From NCBI RefSeq assembly GCF_030719035.1, contig NZ_CP132203.1, positions 5,722,501 through 5,786,500 of the forward strand: a stretch of DNA of 64,000 nt, written 5' to 3'. Position 1 is the first letter of the stretch; every line of letters begins with the position of its first letter. Positions 1 through 8,965 of this stretch are shown piece by piece. Source of the DNA: Hahella sp. HNIBRBA332. Its GTDB lineage: Bacteria; Pseudomonadota; Gammaproteobacteria; Pseudomonadales; Oleiphilaceae. The notes below the pieces were generated by a model. That model worked only from the letters and a program-made list of their open reading frames with translations. It was not told the origin of the DNA and did no database searches. Made by a program: the position numbers and the translations under genes.

Positions 1-92
1 AACTGCTAATTAGTCGCTTGACTGAGGCTTCCAGACTGGTAGGGTAAATCCTAAGTCCTGCTCGATGGACATCCAATTGCGTCCAGAATGTT

Positions 93-114
93 ACAGGTAA
101 AAATACTAACCTGT
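93..114. promoter_or_regulatory. Inverted repeat in the leader of the peptide ABC transporter genes
   Basis: ACAGGT at 93-98 is mirrored by ACCTGT at 109-114, with a 10-nt AT-rich centre. It lies about 145 nt upstream of the binding-protein start, in a stretch (1-258) that otherwise shows no gene. A regulator operator is possible, but nothing identifies the regulator. Confidence 0.25.
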
Positions 115-258
115 TTAAATTTTCCATCGGTCGCAAAAGTGTACCAAATTTAGATAAGTCTGGTTTACTGGAAGTAAAATTACACGCTAACAAACTGATT
201 CAAAAGGACAATTTTATGAGAGAGTATTATTTAATACCTCTCGCACAAGGAGGGAATC

Positions 259-1827
259 ATGGAACGGCTGTCGGGCGTGCTGCGCATCCTCGTTTGCTGC
301 CTCTCACTCATCGCATTAGCTTCACCCAGCGTGGCGCAGACGCCCGCCAATGTTTTAGTGGTCGGCCAGATCGCCGAACCCAAGTCCCTCGACCCCCATG
401 CCGTCACTGCTCTCAATGACTTTCGCATACTGATCAATCTCTATGACGGACTGGTGCGCTTCAAAGACGGGACCTTGGAAGTGGAGCCGGCGTTGGCGGA
501 GTCCTGGACCATCAGTGACGACGGTAAGACTTACACCTTCACTCTGCGCAAAGGCGTACAGTTTCATGACGGATCGCCTCTCACCGCAGGAGCGGTAAAG
601 TTCAATTTCGAACGCATGCTAGACGAAAAGCATCCTTATCATGACACCGGCCCTTTTCCATTAGCGTTTTTCTTCAGTCCGATAGAGAAGGTGGAAGCGA
701 TTGACGATCTCCACATTCGATTTGAATTAAATGCGCCTTACGCTCCGTTTCTTTCCAACCTGGCCTACCCAACCGGTCTGATCATCTCCCCCGAATCAGT
801 GAAAAAGTATGGCAAGGATTATGGTCGTCATCCGGCGGGAACCGGACCCTTCCACTTTGCCGAGTGGGTTAGCAACGCCAAGGTCGTCATTGTCCGCAAC
901 GACAACTACTGGGACGGCGCATCGCCTCTGGAAGCGGTAGTGTTCCGGCCGATTACCGACGCCAACACACGTATGGCGGAGATGCTCTCAGGCGGCGTAG
1001 ACCTCATGGTGGAAACCCCGCCGGATAATCTGGCTGTGTTCGAGAAAGATCCTGGATTCCAGGTTTATCAGCAGGCTGGACCGCATTTATGGTTTTTAAT
1101 TCTCAACAACAGGAAAGGCCCTTTGGCGGATCGCCGTATGCGTCAGGCGATCAACTACGCGATTGATAAGAAGGCGTTAGTGGAAAACGTGTTACAAGGC
1201 ACCGCAGAAGTCGCCAAAGGACCCATCCCGCCCGCCTTCGCCTGGGCGTATAACCCAAACCTGGACGCTTACGCTTATAACCCCGACAAGGCGCGCGCGC
1301 TAATCAAAGCGGCGGGACACGAAGGCGCGCAGCTTACTTTTTATGTGACGGAAGGGGGCTCAGGAATGCTGGAGCCCGTCGCGATGGGCGCGGCGATTCA
1401 GGCGGACCTCGCCAAAGTGGGTCTTCAGGTAAAGATAGAGACTTATGAGTGGAACACCTTTCTCAGCAAAGTGAATCCAGGATTGCCGGAGGACGTCGAT
1501 ATGGCGGAGATGGCCTGGATGACCAACGACCCTGATACCTTGCCTTATCTCGCATTACGCAGCGACGCCTGGCCGGATAAAGGCGGCTTCAACTCCGGTT
1601 ACTACGCCAATCCCAAGGTGGACGACCTGCTTGAACGAGCGCGTCGCACTACGGACCAGAACCAAAGAGCCGTGCTTTATAAAGAAATGCAGGCCATCGT
1701 CCAAGAAGACGCTCCCTGGGCGTTTATCGCAAACTGGAGGCAAAACGCCGTCAGCCAGTCACGCGTTAAAAACTTCAGATTGCAGCCTTCATTTTTTCTG
1801 GATTTAAGAGAGGTGGATAAACCATGA
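259..1827 (+). CDS. Periplasmic peptide/nickel-type ABC transporter binding protein (SBP_bac_5 family)
   Basis: This is the extracytoplasmic binding component of an oligopeptide/dipeptide-class importer, delivering substrate to the permeases encoded downstream. The 522-residue product starts with a signal peptide (about residues 1-26, ending near SVA/QT). It then has the family's typical opening (AEPKSLDPH), an LAESWTISDDGKTYTFTLRKGVQFHDG block and a GTGPF segment. Length is normal for DppA/OppA-like proteins (500-540). The start is chosen by AAGGAGGG at 247-254. An earlier ATG at 216 behind AAAAGGAC opens another frame and is less likely. The permease genes begin 555 nt later, so it may have separate transcript control. 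The ligand cannot be told from sequence: peptides, nickel chelates or glutathione are all possible. Confidence 0.88.
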   Translation: MERLSGVLRILVCCLSLIALASPSVAQTPANVLVVGQIAEPKSLDPHAVTALNDFRILINLYDGLVRFKDGTLEVEPALAESWTISDDGKTYTFTLRKGVQFHDGSPLTAGAVKFNFERMLDEKHPYHDTGPFPLAFFFSPIEKVEAIDDLHIRFELNAPYAPFLSNLAYPTGLIISPESVKKYGKDYGRHPAGTGPFHFAEWVSNAKVVIVRNDNYWDGASPLEAVVFRPITDANTRMAEMLSGGVDLMVETPPDNLAVFEKDPGFQVYQQAGPHLWFLILNNRKGPLADRRMRQAINYAIDKKALVENVLQGTAEVAKGPIPPAFAWAYNPNLDAYAYNPDKARALIKAAGHEGAQLTFYVTEGGSGMLEPVAMGAAIQADLAKVGLQVKIETYEWNTFLSKVNPGLPEDVDMAEMAWMTNDPDTLPYLALRSDAWPDKGGFNSGYYANPKVDDLLERARRTTDQNQRAVLYKEMQAIVQEDAPWAFIANWRQNAVSQSRVKNFRLQPSFFLDLREVDKP

Positions 1828-2212
1828 AATTTATCCGGATTTTCTAACCGGCATACTTTTAAAAACTCATATTGGTCACAGCTTCACAGCGAAAATGGCA
1901 TTTCCTTGATGATGTTCGTAGTCATTACGTTTCAGAGAAATAAACGGAATAAAAACATAAAGTTATAAATGTTATTTTAAATTATGAAAAAATTTGCCAG
2001 TTACCTTTTCAGTTATTTTTTATATCAAAATATTTAACGCTAATTTAAATCGGCAATATTTTACCTTGAGGAAAATTTTCAGTAATTAACCCCATAAAAT
2101 ATGTCCAAAAAACGAGCGTAAAAAGCACTTTTCGCCGTTATAAAAATGAAGAAATAACGACCTGAAACCAAGTTATCGCACCTCAAATCAGGATTTCAAA
2201 AGGACCCTTTCA
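1828..2212. other. AT-rich intergenic spacer inside the ABC transporter locus
   Basis: This 385-nt stretch separates the binding-protein gene from the permease module. It is strongly AT-rich, contains no convincing gene and shows no good intrinsic terminator. It may hold a promoter for the permease genes. Nothing else was recognised. Confidence 0.5.
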
Positions 2213-2377
2213 ATGAACAATGGTAAAGAGGCCTCTCCAAACCCCATTTTTGACCAAAATTCCTCTTCAAACTCTCCGAGCACTCACAAGATTTCTTGCA
2301 AGGAAAATCACAGCAGGAAAAAGGACATTTTGTCACATAACCTTTTCCATTTTCCCATCGTCAAAGAACTACTCTGA
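2213..2377 (+). CDS. Possible 54-residue leader ORF before the permease gene
   Basis: An ATG at 2213 follows AAAAGGAC (2199-2206) at good spacing and opens a frame that stops at 2377, five nt before the permease ATG. The predicted peptide is polar, rich in Ser, Asn, Lys and His, with no signal peptide, membrane helix or known domain. The same TTCAAAAGGAC-N-TTT-ATGA pattern occurs at about 200-219 before the binding-protein gene. It could be a translational-coupling leader or a chance frame. I do not recognise it. Confidence 0.35.
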   Translation: MNNGKEASPNPIFDQNSSSNSPSTHKISCKENHSRKKDILSHNLFHFPIVKELL

Positions 2378-2382
2378 CCGCC

Positions 2383-3330
2383 ATGTGGGGCTATATCGCC
2401 AAACGTCTCCTTTTCGTCATTCCAGTTCTGTTCGGAATGACGGCGATCGTCTTTTTGATCATGGCCATGATTCCCGGAGATCCCGCCACCGCAATCCTGG
2501 GCGCCTATGCAACGCCTGAAAATATCGCAAGAATTAACCGTCAGTTAGGGTTAAATCATAGCCCATTTGAACAATATTTAATCTGGTTGGGACACATTCT
2601 GCAAGGAGATTTAGGCCGATCTTACAGCTTGAATCGTCCCGTTCTGGATGAGGTTTTAGAACGCTTCAGCGCCACATTGACGCTCGCAGGCGCCTCTTTT
2701 TTGCTCTGTTCTCTGTTCGGACTATTGGCGGGAATCGTCTCTGCAGCACGCCAGTTCAGTTGGGCTGACAGAGTGATCACATTGCTGGTTTTGATCGGCA
2801 TTTCAACACCCTCATTCTGGCTGGGACTGCTGCTGATACTGGTTTTCGCCGTCGAGTTGCAATGGCTGCCGGCCAGCGGTATGTACGCGATTTACGGTGG
2901 CGGCGATATTCTGGACCTACTCTCACATCTCGCATTACCGGCCATTACGCTGGCGGTCATCGCAACAGGCGTAATCGCCCGCCTAACCCGAGGCGCCATG
3001 TTGGAAGTACTGCGACAGGATTACATACGCACGGCGCGCGCCAAGGGACTGAGTGAACGCCGCGTCATCTACCGCCACGCTTTTAAGGCTGCTCTGGTCG
3101 CCATTATCCCTGTATTGGGAATTCAGGCTGGCTTCGTACTTGGCGGCGCAGTCTATATCGAAACAGTGTTCCAATGGCCTGGAATAGGCCGCATGTTAGT
3201 GCAGGCGATCGCCACTCGGGACATTTTGCTTGCGCAAGGGGGAGTTTTGGTGGTCGCCACCTCATATGTCCTGTTTAATCTGGCCGCGGATGTGGCGCAG
3301 CATCGACTCGATCCAAGACTGACCACATGA
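2383..3330 (+). CDS. Peptide/nickel-type ABC transporter permease (DppB-like)
   Basis: This is an inner-membrane permease of the DppB/OppB class. The 315-residue protein has the family N terminus (YIAKRLLFVIPVLFGMTAIVFLIM), the long extracytoplasmic loop, and a C-terminal BPD_transp_1 domain. The EAA loop that docks the ATPase reads roughly EVLRQDYIRTARAKGLSERRV, near residues 210-230. About six membrane segments are evident. Its stop overlaps the next start by four bases (ATGA at 3327-3330), indicating translational coupling to the permease-ATPase fusion. Substrate is not predictable from sequence. Confidence 0.9.
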   Translation: MWGYIAKRLLFVIPVLFGMTAIVFLIMAMIPGDPATAILGAYATPENIARINRQLGLNHSPFEQYLIWLGHILQGDLGRSYSLNRPVLDEVLERFSATLTLAGASFLLCSLFGLLAGIVSAARQFSWADRVITLLVLIGISTPSFWLGLLLILVFAVELQWLPASGMYAIYGGGDILDLLSHLALPAITLAVIATGVIARLTRGAMLEVLRQDYIRTARAKGLSERRVIYRHAFKAALVAIIPVLGIQAGFVLGGAVYIETVFQWPGIGRMLVQAIATRDILLAQGGVLVVATSYVLFNLAADVAQHRLDPRLTT

Positions 3331-5228
3331 ATCGCTCATCTCGCCCCAGCGCCTGGAAGTTATTCCGGCATAACCACATCGCATTTTTTGGACTTTGCCT
3401 GTTCTTGCTTGTGACAGCCATCGCTCTAGCGGCTCCCGTACTTCTGTTGTCTGCCCCTAATGACACTGCGCCGGCTGAGCGCTTACTACGCCCATTAAGC
3501 GAAGGACATTTATTGGGAACAGATCATCTGGGAAGAGATCTCCTGTCTCGTTTGATATGGGGAGCGCGCGTCAGTATCGCTGTAGGTTTATCCGCCACGC
3601 TGATCGCTTCCGTCATCGGTTCTGCATTGGGTTTGATCGCAGGCTTCGCTGGCGGGCGAACGGATAATGTGTTGATGCGTGGCGTCGATATGCTAATGGC
3701 ATTCCCATATATCTTACTGGCGCTGGCGATTGTCGCAGCATTGGGGCCAGGATTATCAAACGCTCTCTACGCCATCGCCCTGGTGAATATTCCATTCTTC
3801 GCCCGTAATATCCGAGGCGTCACCCTGAGTCTGACAAGACGCGATTTTATCGATGCAGCAAGGCTTTCCGGCAAAGGTCCTGTGCGCATCCTGCTAACGG
3901 AAATACTGCCTAATGTAGCTCCCATCATCGTCATCACCATGTCGACGACACTGGGCTGGATGATATTGGAAACCGCAGGACTCAGCTTTCTCGGTTTGGG
4001 CGCGCAACCGCCGCAAGCGGATCTGGGCTCCATGCTGGGGGAGGGACGCAAATTACTGTTCACAGCGCCACATGTATCGGTTATTCCGGGACTGATGATT
4101 TTCGCGCTGGTCATGAGCGTCAATTTGATTGGCGATGGCGTCAGAGATGTGCTCGATCCCAAGTTGAAATCCGGCGCTTTAGCTCGTCCCGCCGCTATGA
4201 CCGCGGTGAAAAAAGCAAGGGATCAAAGTTTCCCCGACGCCGACGCATCAGAAGTCGCTCTGGCGGTCCGCAATTTACAAACAGAGTTCCAGGTTGGAAG
4301 TGAAGTATACAAGGCGGTGGGCGGCGTGAGTTTCGAGCTGGGTGAGGGCGAATGTCTGGGACTGGTAGGCGAGTCCGGTTCCGGCAAATCCGTCACGGCG
4401 ATGTCCCTGCTCAGATTGACGTCCACACCGCCAGGACGCATCGTAAGCGGCCAAGTCTGGCGGAGCGGGGAAGATCTACTCTCTTCTCCACAGCATCGCA
4501 TACAGACGCTCAGAGGCGGGGAAATCGCCTACATATTTCAGGATCCTCTCTCCAGCCTACACCCGCTCTTCACGGTTGGCGCACAGGTGGCTGAAGCCAT
4601 TCAGGCGCACCAGCCGTATTCTTATACAGAGGCATGGCGCGCCGCAGTCAGACTGTTTGAGCAAGTGCGTCTTCCCAACGCCGCGTCCCAAGCCCACAGC
4701 TATCCCCATGAGCTTTCCGGAGGCATGCGACAACGGGTTTGCATCGCCATGGCTCTCGCCAATCATCCTCAGATCATCGTGGCGGACGAGCCCACTACCG
4801 CCTTGGACGTCACGGTACAGGCTCAAGTGTTGAAGTTGATGAACCAGCAACGCACACAGAGTGGTGCGGCGCTTTTGTTCATTACCCATGATTTTGGCGT
4901 CGTTTCCGAAATCTGTGACCGTGTGGCGGTCATGTACGCCGGGCGCATCGTGGAAGTCGGCGCCGCTTGGGAGGTGTTGAACAATCCCGCCCATCCCTAT
5001 ACCCGCCTTTTGATCGATTGCGTCCCCATTCCAGGTCGAAGCCAGAATCGTCTGCCCGCTATTCCCGGTTCTCCTCCTGCAGTTAACAACCTGCCCGCAG
5101 GATGCGCGTTCGCGGATAGATGCCCTTTTGCGGCAGATGACTGTCGGAGCGGCGATATCAGCCTACGACCACTGGGCAAAGACCGTTTCGCCCGCTGCAT
5201 CAAACCCCTATGGAAGACCGATTCATGA
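3327..5228 (+). CDS. Fused permease-ATPase of peptide/nickel-type ABC transporter (DppC-DppD fusion)
   Basis: Two normally separate subunits are joined in one 633-residue chain. Residues 1 to about 285 form a DppC-like permease with the EAA loop (DFIDAARLSGKGPVRILL). From about residue 305 a DppD-like nucleotide-binding domain follows, with Walker A GESGSGKS (348-355), signature LSGGMRQR (463-470), Walker B ending ADEPTTALD (Asp487), and a Cys-containing oligo_HPY C terminus (AGCAFADRCPF). The junction shows no stop codon or frameshift. It is coupled by ATGA overlaps to the genes on both sides. Such fusions exist in other proteobacterial transporters, and here the fusion fixes permease:ATPase stoichiometry. 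Confidence 0.88.
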   Translation: MNRSSRPSAWKLFRHNHIAFFGLCLFLLVTAIALAAPVLLLSAPNDTAPAERLLRPLSEGHLLGTDHLGRDLLSRLIWGARVSIAVGLSATLIASVIGSALGLIAGFAGGRTDNVLMRGVDMLMAFPYILLALAIVAALGPGLSNALYAIALVNIPFFARNIRGVTLSLTRRDFIDAARLSGKGPVRILLTEILPNVAPIIVITMSTTLGWMILETAGLSFLGLGAQPPQADLGSMLGEGRKLLFTAPHVSVIPGLMIFALVMSVNLIGDGVRDVLDPKLKSGALARPAAMTAVKKARDQSFPDADASEVALAVRNLQTEFQVGSEVYKAVGGVSFELGEGECLGLVGESGSGKSVTAMSLLRLTSTPPGRIVSGQVWRSGEDLLSSPQHRIQTLRGGEIAYIFQDPLSSLHPLFTVGAQVAEAIQAHQPYSYTEAWRAAVRLFEQVRLPNAASQAHSYPHELSGGMRQRVCIAMALANHPQIIVADEPTTALDVTVQAQVLKLMNQQRTQSGAALLFITHDFGVVSEICDRVAVMYAGRIVEVGAAWEVLNNPAHPYTRLLIDCVPIPGRSQNRLPAIPGSPPAVNNLPAGCAFADRCPFAADDCRSGDISLRPLGKDRFARCIKPLWKTDS

Positions 5229-6214
5229 GCGAAACTCTCCTGACCGCCAGCAACCTCACCCGTCACTATGGCGGCGGACGCGGTTGGCTTGGTCGACGCA
5301 AGCCGCTAGTACAGGCCGTACAAGGCGTGGATCTATGTATTCAACCCGGCGCCACCCTGGGCATTGTAGGCGAGTCCGGCTGCGGCAAATCCACCCTGGC
5401 GCGCATGCTGGTGGGCCTTGATCAACCCAGCGCAGGCCATTTGACCCTAGAGGGGAAATCATGGCCAGATCAGAGCCTTAGCAAACGTAAGCGTCTGCAT
5501 AGCCAGATCCAGTATGTCTTCCAGGATTCTCTTAGCGCTCTCAACCCACGTAAGGCGATCAGAACGACTTTAGAGGCGCCGATGGCGCTTCTCTTGGGGA
5601 TGGAGAAAAACGCGCGCTACAGGCGTCTACAGGAGCTAATGGAGGCCGTTGGATTACGTCCAGAGCTATTGGAGCGTTACCCCCATGAATTGTCCGGCGG
5701 TCAGGCGCAACGCATCGGCATAGCACGGGCGTTGGCGGCGCAACCACAGATCCTGGTTCTGGATGAACCGGTTTCTGCGCTGGATGTCTCCATACAGGCC
5801 CAGGTGCTGAATCTGCTGCAGGATCTCCAGCAACGCTACCACCTCGCTTACGTGTTTATCAGTCATGATCTGGCTGTCGTGGAAGCAGTCAGCGACGTCG
5901 TCGCAGTCATGTATTTCGGGCGCATCGTAGAACAGGCGCCAGCCGGTGAACTGTTCAGGTCTCCGAAACACCCTTACACCCGTTTGCTACTCGATTCTAT
6001 TCCGCTTCCCGGTAAGAAAGGTTTGCGAGGAGAGAGCGAAGCCATAGAACTCCCCGATTCCGCCTCACCGCCCCCGGGCTGCCCATTCGCTCCCCGGTGC
6101 ATCAACGCGGGGGACAAATGTCGCCATGAGCATCCCAGACTTCGTTCAATGGAAGGAGAAGGACGCATAGCCGCGTGTCATTTTCCTGTGGGGGGAGATC
6201 CAGTAACCCCCTAA
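5225..6214 (+). CDS. Peptide/nickel-type ABC transporter ATPase (DppF-like)
   Basis: This is the second cytoplasmic ATPase of the importer, expected to pair with the ATPase half of the preceding fusion. It has Walker A GESGCGKST (residues 49-57), a Q-loop (QYVFQD), signature LSGGQAQR, Walker B LVLDEPVSALD, H-switch FISHDL, and the oligo_HPY C terminus (PPPGCPFAPRC). I chose ATG 5225 because it makes an ATGA overlap with the preceding stop and has GGAAG nine nt upstream. An ATG at 5210 in the same frame would add five residues. No clear terminator follows. Confidence 0.88.
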   Translation: MSETLLTASNLTRHYGGGRGWLGRRKPLVQAVQGVDLCIQPGATLGIVGESGCGKSTLARMLVGLDQPSAGHLTLEGKSWPDQSLSKRKRLHSQIQYVFQDSLSALNPRKAIRTTLEAPMALLLGMEKNARYRRLQELMEAVGLRPELLERYPHELSGGQAQRIGIARALAAQPQILVLDEPVSALDVSIQAQVLNLLQDLQQRYHLAYVFISHDLAVVEAVSDVVAVMYFGRIVEQAPAGELFRSPKHPYTRLLLDSIPLPGKKGLRGESEAIELPDSASPPPGCPFAPRCINAGDKCRHEHPRLRSMEGEGRIAACHFPVGGDPVTP

Positions 6215-6378
6215 GTCATTGCTTCTAGTATATTTGCCGTTATCAGAGTCCACGTAAGTTTAACAACGGCCTCACTCTTTTCTATTTTCTCCTCCTCTGA
6301 CATGTCAGCCTTTGTCTTTTCAATCACCTAAAATCTATGCGTCATGGGAATAAGTCTGAATTTATAAGGAGATAATTT

Positions 6379-8178
6379 ATGACATTATCCGAAGCCATCA
6401 TTGCGTGTTGCCTCTCAGTCATGACAAGTCAGACATATGCTATTGAGCGCCTTATTCTGACCAGCCAAAATCCTGAACTGGCGTTAGAGCATACTGAGAT
6501 CATCGATATCAACGACAATCCATTCCGCCCTCGATGCAGTGCGCCTCCCGCCAGCGCAAATGTTGTCTATATTGATCCAGGCTTTCATGAGCCTTCATTG
6601 TTCTCCAAGGAGCCCGAAGGAACTACGTTTGTATTGAAGGCTGGCGTGCATCGTATTCGCGACGCAATCAAGCCTCACAAAGGAATGCAGTTTTATGGCG
6701 AGTTCGATGAAGACTGTCACCCATTGACTATTTTGCGTGGTTCTCAAGCTCTAACAGATTGGCGACCACAGGGAGATCTCTTCTTCGCCGAAGTGCAAAA
6801 CCCTCCCGCCTTGGATCGCATCATTTACAAAACCCCCGAGCAGGTTTGTGAGAAAGACGCTCAAACCGGGGCCTTTATCAATCCCCGCTGCAATTACCCG
6901 GAAGATCTGTTCAAGAACAACCAATGGATGATTCATGTAGCCAGTCGAGACGATGTCGTTCCCGGCGCTTGGTATTTTGATTATGAAAACGGTGTGGTCT
7001 ATGTGCATAAAGACGACATGCCAACCAATCAGGCCATGGAGCTTTCTTTGGCGGGCGCTGCATTCCAGTGGCGCTATTTCGATAGAGGAGTCTACAAACC
7101 CAAACCTCTCAACGCCTGGGAAGTGGAGAATACAGATGTGGGCATATACGGCCTGATCGTAGAAAACTTCGCAACCCATATCCAACACGGCGCAATTGGC
7201 GGTCAGTGGCCCGCCGCTGGCTGGCGCGTGGAGAACAATATTGTCAGGCGTTCACATAGTATTGGCATCAGGGCGGGAGCGGAAACCATCATGCGCTACA
7301 ACCAATCCTACGAGAACGGAGATCTCGGTATCGGCGCCTTGTACGCCATGCATTCGTTAATCGACGGCAATGTCATATATGACAACAACAAAGCGTACAT
7401 AAACTGGGAATTTGAAGGCGGTGGCGGTAAGTTCCTCAACTCTTACGGACTTCGAATCACCCGTAACTGCGTCTTTAATAATAAAGGCCCAGGGCTATGG
7501 AGCGACGTCAGTAACGAGCAAACGATCTATCAGTGGAATATAGTTTTCGACAACCTCTCCGCCGGCCTTTTTCATGAGATCAGTTTCGATGCGAAAATGC
7601 TGAACAATCTTGTGGGACGCAACGGCGCTGTTTATGGCGGCCAGTTGTTCTTATCAAACTCTCAGAATGTGGAAGTAAGAGGCAACATTATTGAAGAGCA
7701 TCCAGATAAAGAGGGCGGAAGCGTAGCTTTAAGTTGGAGTGATCGAGGGGTAGGCAAACGCTTCGACACACGCCTGGTCGACGAAAGGGGAGTGCTGTTG
7801 CCTCGTATCGAAGCCCCATGGGAAACACGTCAGAACAAAATCATTGGTAATCGTTTTTATAATTACGGAGAAAGTTACCATGATCTGTTCATCCACATGG
7901 ACGCCAAGAAGAACGGAGAGCGGGAGTCCATCATGGAAGAGGAAACACTGATCGACCAGAACCAGTATTTTTCCAATAATCCCTCGCCCTATGTATGGAA
8001 AATAAACCGCCATTCAAGCGTTACCGGTTCATTTCCACGCTTATCATTCGCCGGACTACAGGAGCTGGGTTTCGAGACTCTGGGACAATTCCAACTGTCT
8101 CCACAGGAAGAAATATCCTGGGGCTGTCAGATGATGACCTCTCTTACCAATGGCGAAGACCCTCACGACAGTTGGTAG
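6379..8178 (+). CDS. Secreted right-handed beta-helix protein of unknown function
   Basis: The 599-residue product has an N-terminal export signal (about residues 1-21, cleavage near TYA/IE). From about residue 220 it shows many short repeats of the type 'VENNIVRRSHSIGIRAGAE', 'NVIYDNNKAY', 'NCVFNNKGPGLW' and 'NNLVGRNGAVYGG'. These are the turns of a parallel beta-helix as found in pectate-lyase-like and polysaccharide-binding proteins. The first 200 residues contain paired Cys and a separate domain. RBS AAGGAG is at 6366-6371. It stands alone between the transporter operon and a kinase-like gene, with its own terminator. A carbohydrate-active or surface role is likely, but I see no certain catalytic set. 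Confidence 0.75.
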   Translation: MTLSEAIIACCLSVMTSQTYAIERLILTSQNPELALEHTEIIDINDNPFRPRCSAPPASANVVYIDPGFHEPSLFSKEPEGTTFVLKAGVHRIRDAIKPHKGMQFYGEFDEDCHPLTILRGSQALTDWRPQGDLFFAEVQNPPALDRIIYKTPEQVCEKDAQTGAFINPRCNYPEDLFKNNQWMIHVASRDDVVPGAWYFDYENGVVYVHKDDMPTNQAMELSLAGAAFQWRYFDRGVYKPKPLNAWEVENTDVGIYGLIVENFATHIQHGAIGGQWPAAGWRVENNIVRRSHSIGIRAGAETIMRYNQSYENGDLGIGALYAMHSLIDGNVIYDNNKAYINWEFEGGGGKFLNSYGLRITRNCVFNNKGPGLWSDVSNEQTIYQWNIVFDNLSAGLFHEISFDAKMLNNLVGRNGAVYGGQLFLSNSQNVEVRGNIIEEHPDKEGGSVALSWSDRGVGKRFDTRLVDERGVLLPRIEAPWETRQNKIIGNRFYNYGESYHDLFIHMDAKKNGERESIMEEETLIDQNQYFSNNPSPYVWKINRHSSVTGSFPRLSFAGLQELGFETLGQFQLSPQEEISWGCQMMTSLTNGEDPHDSW

Positions 8179-8203
8179 CTAAACTCAGTTAACCCCCATA
8201 TGC

Positions 8204-8228
8204 AAAGCGGCTTGATGTGCCGCTTTTT
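8204..8228 (+). terminator. Intrinsic terminator after the beta-helix gene
   Basis: AAAGCGGC (8204-8211), a 7-nt loop and GCCGC (8219-8223) running into a T tract form a standard rho-independent terminator 26 nt after the stop codon. Confidence 0.8.
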
Positions 8229-8375
8229 ATTACCCTGACCTGTGTTAACTGTGAATATTTTCGGCATTATAAAAAACCCCGCCACAGCACCTATACGTTT
8301 AGTCAGAGAACTTTATAATGTCGCCCCCGCGTTGCTTCACCCCTGTTTAAGCTTTTCTGAATATAAGGAGTGAAG

Positions 8376-8903
8376 ATGAGAATTAACGTAATTGGAACCA
8401 GTGGCAGTGGGAAGTCTACCTTCAGTAAAAGGCTGTCAGAAAAGCTCGACATTCCTTATATAGAAATGGACGCCCTGTATTGGGGGCCCGACTGGCGAAA
8501 TCATCCAGAAGAGATCTTCAGCGCCCGGGTTGCGCAGGCGCTGCAGCAGGAAGACTGGATATTAGACGGTAATTACAACAGCAGAACGCAGCTAAAATGG
8601 GAGAGAGTGCAGATAGTCGTTTGGATAGACTACTCTTTCCCGCGCACACTCTTTCAGGCAGTTAAAAGAGCACTGGCCCGTATCATCACAAAAAAGGAAC
8701 TTTGGGCGGGCACAGGCAATAAAGAATCACTACGCAAGCTGTTCAGCAGGGACTCCATCGTCCTCTGGACCATGACTACCTATAAGAAAAATCGCGAAAG
8801 ATACCTGTCGATAATGAAAGATCCGCAATATGCTCACATCCGCTTTATTCGGATTCGTTCTCCGAAGGAGATGGAGAGCTGCCTGCTTTCATGGGACGCC
8901 TAA
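8376..8903 (+). CDS. Small P-loop kinase-like protein (topology-modulation/FlaR-like, adenylate kinase related)
   Basis: This 175-residue cytoplasmic protein opens with a Walker A loop, GTSGSGKST (residues 7-15). It continues with 'KLDIPYIEMDALYWGPDW', 'WILDGNYN' and a VVWIDYSFP strand. That pattern marks the adenylate-kinase-like 'topology modulation protein' family, whose substrate is not established. ATG 8376 is preferred over GTG 8370, because AAGGAG (8365-8370) overlaps the GTG but is five nt from the ATG. It is monocistronic and convergent with gyrB, separated by a shared terminator. Confidence 0.8.
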   Translation: MRINVIGTSGSGKSTFSKRLSEKLDIPYIEMDALYWGPDWRNHPEEIFSARVAQALQQEDWILDGNYNSRTQLKWERVQIVVWIDYSFPRTLFQAVKRALARIITKKELWAGTGNKESLRKLFSRDSIVLWTMTTYKKNRERYLSIMKDPQYAHIRFIRIRSPKEMESCLLSWDA

Positions 8904-8915
8904 CAAACGATGGTG

Positions 8916-8944
8916 AAAAAAGGGCTGCGATTGCAGCCCTTTTT
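8916..8944. terminator. Bidirectional terminator between the kinase-like gene and gyrB
   Basis: AGGGCTGC and GCAGCCCT arms around a GATT loop are flanked by an A run on one side and a T run on the other. The structure can therefore end transcription of both convergent genes. Confidence 0.88.
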
Positions 8945-8965
8945 ATTACGGAGAGGGGGAGTAGT

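Noticed and set aside
6236..6270. GCCGTT/AACGGC repeat after the ABC transporter operon as a terminator
   Set aside because: Only a six-bp stem with a 23-nt loop and no proper T tract; too weak to call.
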